A stretch of 64,000 nucleotides of DNA. Source: Bog-756 sp963824645. Its GTDB lineage: Bacteria > Actinomycetota > Acidimicrobiia > Acidimicrobiales > RAAP-2. Shown here in pieces: positions 28,036-35,840 of this stretch. The notes under the pieces are model-generated. The model was not told the origin of the DNA. It saw only the letters and a program-made list of their open reading frames with translations, and ran no database searches. The stretch's first letter is position 1; each line of letters starts with the position of its first letter. A program made the position numbers and the translations under genes. The stretch is taken from positions 620,001 to 684,000 of the forward strand of contig CAWGQC010000005.1 in the NCBI GenBank assembly GCA_963824645.1. Reading direction: 5' to 3'.

Positions 28036-28859
28036 ACCGGGTAGCGGTGGTGACGGGCGCAGCCAGGGGCATCGGGGCAGCCACGGTCCGGGGCTTGGCT
28101 GCCGCCGGATGGGCGGTGGTGGCCGTCGACCGGGCCAGCGACGACCCCCGCCTCCCCTACCCGATGGGAACCGCCTCGCAATTGAGAGGGGTGGTGGCTT
28201 CGGCCCAGGCCCTCGTCCCCGGAACCGAGCCGGGCAGCGACGGGCGGACATCCGATCGGGTGGTCTCGGTCGTCGCCGACACCACCGACCCCGAGGCCCT
28301 GGCCGGCGCGGTGGCCGACGCCGAAGAGCGGTTCGGCGGGCTCGATGCCATGGTCTGTGTGGCCGGGGTCATCGCCGGAGGCGTACCTCTGTGGGAGATG
28401 CCCGGTGATCAACTCGGAGCGGTGTTGGGGGTCGACCTCGGTGGCCCGGTGACGGCAGCACGGGTGGCCATCCCGGCCATGCTGCGCCGATCGCCACCCC
28501 GGCACGGCCGTTTCCTAGCCGTGGCCTCGGCGGCGGCCACCCGAGGACTGCCCAAACTGGCCGCCTACGGTGCGGCCAAGGCCGGCGTGGCTGGGCTGGT
28601 CCGGGGCCTGGCCGTCGAGCTGGGGGGCACCGGGATAACGGCCAACGCGGTGAGCCCGGGCTCCACCGCCACCGCCATGCTCAATGAGAGCGCCCGGCTC
28701 TACGGGCTGGCCGACACCCGGTCCTTCGCCGAACAGCAACCCATCGGAAGACTGCTCACCCCCGATGAGGTAGCCGACACCCTGGTGTGGCTGGCCGGAG
28801 TGGACAGCGAGCCCCTGACCGGAGCGGTCATCCCGGTGGACGGTGGCCTCTCCCTGTGA
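28032..28859 (+). CDS. SDR-family oxidoreductase, probably mycofactocin-coupled
   Basis: A 275-residue short-chain dehydrogenase with TGAARGIGAAT, VCVAGV in place of NNAG, and catalytic YGAAK. Like the other SDR in the operon it has an insertion after the second strand (VDRASDDPRLPYPMGTASQL), sharing the PYP(L/M)xT pattern of nicotinoprotein SDRs that depend on mycofactocin. The VCVAG variant is unusual. It overlaps mftE (ATGA) and mftF (GTGA), a position between biosynthetic genes that suggests an integral role, perhaps a dedicated partner dehydrogenase. The substrate is unknown. Confidence 0.87.
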   Translation: MNRVAVVTGAARGIGAATVRGLAAAGWAVVAVDRASDDPRLPYPMGTASQLRGVVASAQALVPGTEPGSDGRTSDRVVSVVADTTDPEALAGAVADAEERFGGLDAMVCVAGVIAGGVPLWEMPGDQLGAVLGVDLGGPVTAARVAIPAMLRRSPPRHGRFLAVASAAATRGLPKLAAYGAAKAGVAGLVRGLAVELGGTGITANAVSPGSTATAMLNESARLYGLADTRSFAEQQPIGRLLTPDEVADTLVWLAGVDSEPLTGAVIPVDGGLSL

Positions 28860-30265
28860 CCGACCTGCCTTCGGGACTCCGGGTGGTGCTCGACCGATCG
28901 GTACGTATCTTCGCCGGTGGCACGGTCCTCGTCGGGGGACAGCCGGGCCGGCTGATCACATTGAGCGCCGACGGAGCGGCCGCGCTCAAGTCTCTGCTGG
29001 TCGACGGGACGGCGTCGGCCGGCACCGGGCGGCTGGCACGACGTCTGATCGATGCCGGCATGGCCCATCCGGTCGCCCCCGATCGGAGCGCCGGTGCGCC
29101 GGCCCCGAGGCTGACCGTGGTGGTCCCCGTGCACAATCGGACGGCCTTGCTCGACCGATGCCTGGCCTCGCTCGGACCGGCGGCCGACGTGGTGGTGGTC
29201 GACGACGCCTCCGACGATCCCAACGCCGTCGCCGAGGTCTGCCGGCGCCGCGGCGCCCGGCTGATCAGGCGCCCGGTCAACGGCGGCCCGGCCGCCGCCC
29301 GCAACCAGGCCATGGCCGTCGTCGACTCCCCACTGGTGGCTTTCGTGGACAGCGACTGCACGGTGGCCGGAGGGTGGCCCACCGGCTTGGTGGCGCTGTT
29401 CGACGACCCGACGGTGGGCGCCGTGGCCCCCCGGGTTCGGCCCGAAGACCAGGGTCGGGAGGGAAGCCGTCGTCCCCCCGTGGTGGACCGGTTCAGCCGG
29501 AGCCACTCGTCGCTGGACATGGGGTCGGAGCCGAGCAGGGTGGGGCCCGGCTACCGGGTGCCCTACGTTCCCACCGCCGCCATCGTCATGCGCGCCGCCG
29601 CGCTCGAGACGTTGGACAGCGGTTTCGACGTCGACTTGCGAGTGGGTGAAGACGTCGATCTGGTGTGGCGACTGGCCGATGCCGGCTGGGGTGTCCGCTA
29701 CCAGCCTTCGGTGACCGTCTTCCACCGGGAGCCCCGGTCGTGGACGGCGCTGTGGGGCCGACGCTTCCACTACGGAACGTCGGCGGGCCCGCTGGCCCGA
29801 CGGCATCGGGGACGGCTGGCTCCGGTCGAGCTCCGTCCCTGGCCCACGACCGCCGCCCTGGCCATCGTGGATGGCCGCTACCGGTGGGCCGCCGCCGTGA
29901 CCACGGCCAGCGCCGCCCTATTGTCCCTGCGCCTGCGGGATCACGCCATCCCGCTGGCCACCACCGTACGTTGGACCATGGCCACCGTGGGCTGGACGAT
30001 GGTCGGCCTGGGGCGGGCCGCCACCATTCTGGCCGCCCCGGTACTGATCGCCGCCCTTCTGCACAAGGGGCGCGGCCGCCTTGGTGCCGGTCTTCTGCTG
30101 GTCACACCACCTGTGGTCGAGTGGGTCCGGCGACGGCCCGCCGTCGATCCGGTCCGGTGGCTACTGGCGTCCATCGCCGACGACGTCGCCTACGGAGCCG
30201 GGGTGTGGGCCGGTTGCGTAAGTTCCCGATCGGTCGGGCCTCTTCTACCCGGTATTCGCTTCTGA
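28856..30265 (+). CDS. mftF: Mycofactocin glycosyltransferase MftF (GT2)
   Basis: A 469-residue GT2 enzyme that adds glucose units to premycofactocin. The N-terminal 80 residues match the MftF-specific segment (LDRSVRIFAGGTVLVGGQPGRLITLS). The catalytic domain begins LTVVVPVHNRTALLDRC, has VVVVDDASDDP and the DxD-type AFVDSDCTVAGGW, and ends with GEDVDLVWRLADAGW plus the RFHYGTSAGPLARRH segment. The C-terminal region holds several hydrophobic helices (about 330-440), so the protein is probably membrane-associated. The GTG start overlaps the SDR stop. It is the last gene of the mft operon. Confidence 0.92.
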   Translation: MTDLPSGLRVVLDRSVRIFAGGTVLVGGQPGRLITLSADGAAALKSLLVDGTASAGTGRLARRLIDAGMAHPVAPDRSAGAPAPRLTVVVPVHNRTALLDRCLASLGPAADVVVVDDASDDPNAVAEVCRRRGARLIRRPVNGGPAAARNQAMAVVDSPLVAFVDSDCTVAGGWPTGLVALFDDPTVGAVAPRVRPEDQGREGSRRPPVVDRFSRSHSSLDMGSEPSRVGPGYRVPYVPTAAIVMRAAALETLDSGFDVDLRVGEDVDLVWRLADAGWGVRYQPSVTVFHREPRSWTALWGRRFHYGTSAGPLARRHRGRLAPVELRPWPTTAALAIVDGRYRWAAAVTTASAALLSLRLRDHAIPLATTVRWTMATVGWTMVGLGRAATILAAPVLIAALLHKGRGRLGAGLLLVTPPVVEWVRRRPAVDPVRWLLASIADDVAYGAGVWAGCVSSRSVGPLLPGIRF

Positions 30266-30400
30266 CCAGACGGACATGGAGACGGCACGACAGGAGCACC
30301 GGACACCAGGATCGGCCCGTTCGGTGGGACAATGGCCACCACGGCGCCGACACGCCCGGCCCACCGGGGCGGCGCCGGGTGATTCACCCCACAACGGCGG

Positions 30401-31003
30401 ATGGCTTCTATGGAACCTGACCGAGTCAAAGCGGCCCCGGCGTCCGCCGCCGAAGTCTTCGACGCCGTCCGCTCCGCCGGTGCGCTCGATGAGCTGGCTG
30501 GGCCACGCCCGGCGGCGGTTGAAGAGGAGAGAGGCGCCGACGAGACCACTCCCCCCGACCCGGATCGGACCGGTCGGCGGTTGACCATGGCTCTGGTGGC
30601 CGGCCTCCTCCTGCTGGCCGTCCTGGTGGGGTTGGGGGCCGTGGCCCACGGTGACCTGGAACACACCGCCCACACGGTCGCCGTCGAGCGGGCACTGCTG
30701 GACCAGTCCCAATCGCAGCTGAGCACCGCCCGACACCGGTTGGCCACCGTCCAGAGCCAATCGAATACGGCCGGAGCCACCCTTTCGGCGGCCGCCGCCC
30801 GCCTGGCCACACTCCAGTCCCAACTGGCCCGGGCCCAAGCCGACGTATCCACCCAAGGGGTGAGCATCTCCAATCTCGACACCTGCCTGGCCGGCGTGGA
30901 GAAGGCACTCAATCAGATAGCCCTGTCCGATCAGACCGGGGCGGTGGCCACCCTGCAGAGCGTGGCCTCCAACTGCAGGGCAGCCGAGCCCCCGTCGGCA
31001 TGA
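30401..31003 (+). CDS. Membrane-anchored coiled-coil protein with TCLxGV stalk motif
   Basis: A 200-residue protein of unknown function. Residues 1-60 are a charged cytoplasmic tail and about 61-83 form one transmembrane helix (LTMALVAGLLLLAVLVGLGAV). The outside part is a heptad-rich coiled coil (QSQSQLSTARHRLATVQSQS; AARLATLQSQLARAQADVS). The C-terminus LDTCLAGVEKALNQIALSD ... VASNC closely matches a segment in the next protein (LHTCLNGVSRALNAITAAD ... SPSC). Two Cys 30-odd residues apart could form a disulfide. The two genes overlap by ATGA, so the products probably act together. The ATG at 30401 is used; a second ATG lies at 30410. Confidence 0.78.
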   Translation: MASMEPDRVKAAPASAAEVFDAVRSAGALDELAGPRPAAVEEERGADETTPPDPDRTGRRLTMALVAGLLLLAVLVGLGAVAHGDLEHTAHTVAVERALLDQSQSQLSTARHRLATVQSQSNTAGATLSAAAARLATLQSQLARAQADVSTQGVSISNLDTCLAGVEKALNQIALSDQTGAVATLQSVASNCRAAEPPSA

Positions 31004-32373
31004 GCAACCGCACCATCTACGGGCTCCTGGAGCCGGGCGCCCAGCCCCGTCCCGAGCAGCAGGAGCCTCGTCCGCCCCCGCGGCGCTGGACCTTGATCGC
31101 TCTGGCGGTAGTGGCTGCGCTCATCGTGTGGGCGGTCACCTATGACGTGGCCGCGCTCTCGTCGGACAACCGCGTCCACAGCTCGCTGAATGCCACCCGC
31201 AACTCTCTGAGCGAAAACCACAGATCGCTGGTGGAGACCGGCTCCCGCACGGCTTCCGACGCCGCCACCCGTGACGCACGGCAACAAGCCACATCGCGAG
31301 CCAATGACGAGTTCACATCCACCGAGCCGAACCTGGCCTCGGCTTCGCAAACCAGCGACATGCAGACTCTCGACCTCGCCGCCCTTCACACCTGCCTCAA
31401 CGGCGTCTCCCGCGCCCTGAACGCCATCACCGCCGCCGATGTCAAGAGCGCGGTGGGCGCCATCACCACCGCCTCCCCCTCCTGCCTGAGCCTCGACACA
31501 ACCGGTGGCGGACTGGTCTATCCGTTCGATTTCCCCGATCCGTTCGTGTTGGCCGACAATGGCCAGTACTACGCCTTTGCCACCAACTCGGTGGCCGGCA
31601 ACATACAGATCCTCAAGTCAGCTGATCTCCGGAACTGGACGACGGTCGGTGACGCCCTCCCCCACGTGGCCTCGTGGGCCCGGGCCGGTGCCACCTGGGC
31701 ACCGTCGGTGCTCAAGCGGGCCAACTCCTACGTGCTGTACTACTCGGCTCTGGACGGTACGACAGGCGACCAGTGCATCTCCGACGCGGTGGCCGCCCAG
31801 CCCCAGGGACCCTATGTCGACAGCACGCAGACCCCCCTGGTGTGCCAACTGGACCAAGGGGGATCTCTGGACCCCAGCCCGTATGTGAGCGCCAACGGGA
31901 ACATCTACCTCACCTGGAAGTCCCAGGGGGGCGACGGATCGCCACCCACCTTGTGGGCCCAACAGATGAGCCCGAGGGGAACCGCTCTTCTGGCCGGCTC
32001 TCCCTCCTCCCTGCTCACCCCGGGCCAGGCGTGGCAGGGGGGCGTGGTGGAGGGTCCTGACATGTTTGTGTCGGGTACCCGTTACGACCTGTTCTATGCC
32101 GGCAACAACTGGCAGACGGCTGGCTACGCCATAGGCATGGCTACCTGTGCCGGCCCGCTCGGGCCCTGCACCGATGCATCCAACCAGCCGATCCTCTCGT
32201 CGGACACCACCATGAGCGGGCCCGGTGGGCCGGATGTGTTCACCGACAACCAGGGTGATCTGTGGCTGGCCTTCGCCGCCTGGTTGCCGGGCAAGGTGGG
32301 TTTCCCCAACAGCCGGCCCCTCTTCATCCGTCGGATCACCATCGCCGGGGGGTCGGCCCAGGTGGCCCCCTAA
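31000..32373 (+). CDS. Membrane-anchored GH43-like five-bladed beta-propeller protein
   Basis: A 457-residue type II membrane protein. One N-terminal helix (TLIALAVVAALIVWAVTY, about 30-48) is followed by a stalk with the TCLNGVSRALN motif shared with the upstream protein, and from about residue 170 by a glycosidase-like propeller. Propeller features are YPFDFPDPFVLADNGQYYAF (first-blade Asp), SADLRNWTTVGDALP, RAGATWAPSVLKRANSYVLY, GGSLDPSPYVSANGNIYLTWKS and WQGGVVEGPDMFVSGTRYDLFY. These match the GH43/GH68-type fold, with candidate catalytic Asp in FPDPF and Glu in VEGPDM. It probably cleaves or binds arabinose- or xylose-containing glycans outside the cell. A link to the neighbouring mycofactocin operon is unproven. 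Confidence 0.8.
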   Translation: MSNRTIYGLLEPGAQPRPEQQEPRPPPRRWTLIALAVVAALIVWAVTYDVAALSSDNRVHSSLNATRNSLSENHRSLVETGSRTASDAATRDARQQATSRANDEFTSTEPNLASASQTSDMQTLDLAALHTCLNGVSRALNAITAADVKSAVGAITTASPSCLSLDTTGGGLVYPFDFPDPFVLADNGQYYAFATNSVAGNIQILKSADLRNWTTVGDALPHVASWARAGATWAPSVLKRANSYVLYYSALDGTTGDQCISDAVAAQPQGPYVDSTQTPLVCQLDQGGSLDPSPYVSANGNIYLTWKSQGGDGSPPTLWAQQMSPRGTALLAGSPSSLLTPGQAWQGGVVEGPDMFVSGTRYDLFYAGNNWQTAGYAIGMATCAGPLGPCTDASNQPILSSDTTMSGPGGPDVFTDNQGDLWLAFAAWLPGKVGFPNSRPLFIRRITIAGGSAQVAP

Positions 32374-32638
32374 GAGCTCCGGCACCGTCCGCCGGCCGTA
32401 GAGGCCAGCCCGACCGACCTCTGAGGGCGGCGCCCACTTTTCGAAGTACAGAGGCCGTCCCATCGCCCCCACAAAGCCGGAACTGTCGATTTCCTCACAT
32501 TTTGTCATGCATCCGGCGACGTAATGTCGTACTGTCCCAACCGTTGGACCCGCACCAGGCAAAGTGTGTCGGCGGGTGGCGCGAGACGGCGGAGTTCTTG
32601 TGTCGGGTCGTGTCGACTCTGAGCGGAAAGGCGACTGT

Positions 32639-33985
32639 ATGCCTAGAATTTCAATCATGGTTGCTGCCCTGTCGGCAGTAGCGGCGGCCAGTTTCATCGT
32701 CCTCCCGGCGACTGTGGCGGGAGCAGCCGGCAGCAGTCACCTGTGGGTCTCCAACGTGGCTACCCTCTCGACGGCACCTGGCACCAGTTGCTCCAGCCCG
32801 GGCTACGCCACCATCCAGTCCGCCATCAATGCGGCGACGTCGGGCGACACCATCGAGGTGTGCGCCGGCACGTACACCGAACAGCTGACCATTACCACCA
32901 ACCTCTCCATCAAGGCGCTGGGATCGGCCACCCTGGACCTCCCCACATCACCGGTGAACGACACCACCACATGTGACGATGCCTACGGAGCGGCCTGGAA
33001 CGATTACGACCAGGAAGCCGTTTCCATCTGCGGTGCCACAGTGCACCTGACGGGGCTCAATGTGTCAGCTCTATGGCCGGAGAGCTACCAGACGTGCGAG
33101 GGCAACCTGGCGGGAATCTTTGTCGGCGGTAACTCGGACCTCGTGGCCAAGAACGTCTCCGTGACAGGCGCCGGTGTCCCCGAGGACAGCGGTGCGTTCA
33201 GCTGCCAGTACGGGGACGGCATCCAGGTAGGGACATCGCGCACGAGCCCCACCGAGTCGGCCCAAGCGACGCTGAAGAACGTGACCGTCACGGACTTCCA
33301 GAAGAACGGGATCTACGCCGACGGATCCGGCACGGTTGTCAATATCAACAAGGCCACTGTGACCGGCTATGGACCGGCTGAAAACGGCACCAACGGCATC
33401 GAGATCAAAAACGGTGCCAAGGGCGTGATCACCAAGGCCAACGTCTCTCAGATCGAATGTGACGAGCCGGCTCCTAGCTGCGGACCCGACGGTCTGTACA
33501 ACTATCAAGCCGATGCCATTCTCTTCTATGGAGCGGCCCCGGGCTCCCGCCTGACCAACTCGACCGTGAGTGACAACGATGTCGGCCTCTACTACGGGTC
33601 GGAATCGCCAACGGAGCCGAGTTCACCCGAAGTCGCCATCAGCCATGACACGTTCACGAGCAACCGGTACATCGGTGTGCAATTCGACCAGGGTGACGCC
33701 AGTCTCAACAACGACACCATCAACGGCACGGGAAACGTCGGCATCCAGATCATGCAATACATCGACAACGCCTTCCAGGGAAGTCAGACCTACACGCAGG
33801 CGGAGACCGCCACCAACGACACCATCAGTGGGCAGGGTGCAGCGGTGCAGGTCTACTCGGACAACAACCCCGCCGACTTCGGAGGCGTCTTCACCCTGAG
33901 CCACAGCCACTACCTGACCGGCAACACAGTGGCTCAGGAGAACAACAGCGACAACTACATCATCGGAGGAGTCGCCAACAGCTAG
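32639..33985 (+). CDS. Secreted right-handed beta-helix protein
   Basis: A 448-residue exported protein. A signal peptide (MVAALSAVAAASFIVLPATVAGAAG) is followed by a parallel beta-helix starting at ATIQSAINAATSGDTIEVCAGTYTEQLTI, the usual first coil of pectate-lyase-like repeat proteins. Several NGIEIKNGAKG or NVGIQI coils follow. The ATG at 32639 has GGAAAGG 6-13 bases upstream and directly precedes the signal peptide; the frame is open further up to 32564. Base composition is visibly less GC-rich than its neighbours. No catalytic motif of a named lyase family was recognised, so it may bind or cleave polysaccharide. Confidence 0.8.
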   Translation: MPRISIMVAALSAVAAASFIVLPATVAGAAGSSHLWVSNVATLSTAPGTSCSSPGYATIQSAINAATSGDTIEVCAGTYTEQLTITTNLSIKALGSATLDLPTSPVNDTTTCDDAYGAAWNDYDQEAVSICGATVHLTGLNVSALWPESYQTCEGNLAGIFVGGNSDLVAKNVSVTGAGVPEDSGAFSCQYGDGIQVGTSRTSPTESAQATLKNVTVTDFQKNGIYADGSGTVVNINKATVTGYGPAENGTNGIEIKNGAKGVITKANVSQIECDEPAPSCGPDGLYNYQADAILFYGAAPGSRLTNSTVSDNDVGLYYGSESPTEPSSPEVAISHDTFTSNRYIGVQFDQGDASLNNDTINGTGNVGIQIMQYIDNAFQGSQTYTQAETATNDTISGQGAAVQVYSDNNPADFGGVFTLSHSHYLTGNTVAQENNSDNYIIGGVANS

Positions 33986-34729
33986 GGACCCGGAGTGTCC
34001 GACCAATAACCCGAGGGAGGGACCGGGCACCAGCCGGACCCTCCCTCGGTCGCGTCCGGGACCACTCCGCAACTGCCAGTTGGGGTATGGGACATCGCCG
34101 CACCGCACCGACAAATCAACCCAGAGTCGGCCCAAGGGCTGGTCGGAAGGTGCGGATTGGACAAATGTCGTTCACATCGGCTAGCTAAATGACCTGTGGA
34201 CCATTCACCACACTGAGTGAGGGTATTACCACAATATAACTTTAATCTTATTGACCCTTTAATCGGTCGAGTTAATCTGTGGATGACGACAGTTATCTGT
34301 CCAATATCTCCTGGTCATCGGCAATTTTTGCTGGCCTGAACATAGGTAGGAGTGAGATGCGGCTATAGTCCTTCTAACGCATCCGTGCTGGTTCGCCTCC
34401 GATCCCAGATCGATGAGGGACGTGGAACGTCGGAGATAACCGACGGACCGTGATGACACAGCATGAACAGAGGGATTGACGTTCCTTGACGCGCCACGGG
34501 GCCGAGCCGGCCGCCGGAGCTGTTACCGACGACGACCGACCAGCATGAAATGAGTGGTGTACCCACGACGCAATCCCGGGCGTAACTGAACCGGCCGCAC
34601 ACCCTGCGGCGCAAAGCCAGGACGGACGATGCCTTCCCGCTCGCCGCCCGGGGCACGAATGCGATGGCCGGAGCCCGCCAACACCGAGCAGAGGAAGGCG
34701 CTCACACGCGCCCTACGAAGGGAGGTGCC
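33986..34729. other. Long intergenic region and leader upstream of rpf-like gene
   Basis: This 744-base gap begins with a terminator-like hairpin (given separately). From about 34170 to 34370 it is strongly AT-rich for this genome (for example AATATAACTTTAATCTTA near 34233). The 3' part is GC-rich and could fold as a transcribed leader: GCCGCA (34594-34599) pairs with TGCGGC (34605-34610) and is followed directly by GCAAAGCC (34611-34618). Short frames here have no recognisable product. I see no complete riboswitch consensus. Confidence 0.5.
34011..34049 (+). terminator. GC-rich hairpin after the beta-helix gene
   Basis: CCGAGGGAGGG (34011-34021) pairs with CCCTCCCTCGG (34039-34049). An A-A mismatch and an inner CCGG-CCGG pair extend the stem around a loop of about 7 bases. 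It lies 26 bases after the stop at 33985. There is no U-run. Confidence 0.6.
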
Positions 34730-35314
34730 ATGCGGACCCGCATTGCACTCGTGGCGATCGTTCCGATCGCCCTCATTACCGTCAGCATCCTGACGCAGGC
34801 GGTCTCAGCCCCGTCGGCTCAGGCCGAAACACATGCGTTGTCGAGGACCAGGCCGTCACGACCCGTCGTGATGGCTTCCAACCGACTGGTCGTCTACCGC
34901 GCTCATACCCGGGCTTCCCAGCCCACCCCACCGCCAGTGCTTCTCGGCGGTCTCAATGCCGCACTACTGAGCGATACGCCCACCACCGCGCCCAAGCAGG
35001 TGTCGACCGTACCGACACCGGGTCAACGGTCGTCATCACCCCCACCGGCACCGGCCGCTGTCGCCAATGACACCGTGACGCCGTACCAGCGCGAAGCCTG
35101 GGGACGGGTGGCCGACTGTGAGGAAGGCGGCGACTGGTCCTTCAACGGGCCGGTTTTCGATGGTGGGCTCGGTATCAGTCGTGCCAACTGGATCGCTTTC
35201 GGTGGCGAGCAATTCGCTCCCGAAGCGGCCATGGCCACCGAGGATCAACAGATCATGGTGGCCGAACGCATCCAATCCGAACCGCCGGATCAGTACGGCT
35301 GCCGTGGTTGGTGA
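34730..35314 (+). CDS. Resuscitation-promoting-factor-like (Rpf) muralytic protein
   Basis: A 194-residue exported protein. Residues about 1-33 are a signal peptide (VAIVPIALITVSILTQAVSA), followed by a Pro/Ser/Thr-rich linker. The C-terminal domain (about 120-194) fits the lysozyme-like Rpf fold: WGRVADCEEGGDWSFN ... YDGGLGISRANW-like ... FGGEQFAPEAAMATEDQQIMVAERI ... GCRGW. The catalytic Glu is predicted at residue 131, right after Cys130; that Cys pairs with the late Cys in known Rpf. Rpf enzymes cut peptidoglycan and promote regrowth of dormant cells. The ATG at 34730 is preceded by AAGGGAGGT. The long upstream leader suggests RNA-level control. Confidence 0.87.
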   Translation: MRTRIALVAIVPIALITVSILTQAVSAPSAQAETHALSRTRPSRPVVMASNRLVVYRAHTRASQPTPPPVLLGGLNAALLSDTPTTAPKQVSTVPTPGQRSSSPPPAPAAVANDTVTPYQREAWGRVADCEEGGDWSFNGPVFDGGLGISRANWIAFGGEQFAPEAAMATEDQQIMVAERIQSEPPDQYGCRGW

Positions 35315-35437
35315 CAACGGAAACCTGGTGGGCCGGCCGTCCGACACGGACGACGGCACACATTCACTGATACGCCGCCTACCCGACGACCGACCGCCAC
35401 ACGGGCGGTCGTCGGGTGGGAACGGCAATGCGTCTGG

Positions 35438-35641
35438 TCAGATCTTGCGAACCTGACTGGCCTGCAGGCCCTTCTGGCCCTGCTTGGTCTCGAACTCGAC
35501 ACGCTGGCCTTCGGCCAGATCGCGGTAGCCCTCCATCTGGATCTCCGACTGATGGACGAAGAGATCGTCCCCCCCGCCGTCCGGCGTAATGAAGCCGAAA
35601 CCCTTCTCGGCATTGAACCATTTGACTGCACCTACACCCAT
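35438..35641 (-). CDS. Cold-shock domain protein (CspA family)
   Basis: A 67-residue single cold-shock domain, MGVGAVKWFNAEKGFGFITP. It has the RNA-binding motifs KGFGFI and DLFVHQSEI, and ends GLQASQVRKI. Such proteins melt RNA secondary structure in the cytoplasm. The ATG at 35641 is preceded by AAGGAGA. The frame extends 15 codons upstream but lacks family similarity there. It runs convergently with the Rpf gene. Confidence 0.93.
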   Translation of the reverse strand: MGVGAVKWFNAEKGFGFITPDGGGDDLFVHQSEIQMEGYRDLAEGQRVEFETKQGQKGLQASQVRKI

Positions 35642-35840
35642 AACTGAGTCTCCTTGAAATTCACTGACGGTAACGCGGGGATCCACTGTGAAGCCCTCCG
35701 TGCCCCGACCCGATCCGGGCCGATGGCCCCCTCACCCTAGGTCGTATGGGGAAGGCGCTGCGCTCCCCACCGGAAAATTCGCCGTCAAACGCCGGCGCCA
35801 CGAGCCCTTTTCCCTCCGAACTGCTGCTATTTTCCAGCCC

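Noticed and set aside
34573..34630. Possible c-di-GMP-I (GEMM) riboswitch before rpf
   Set aside because: Only a hairpin plus GCAAAGCC matches; the conserved 5' half and the tetraloop receptor are not visible, so I do not annotate it as a riboswitch.
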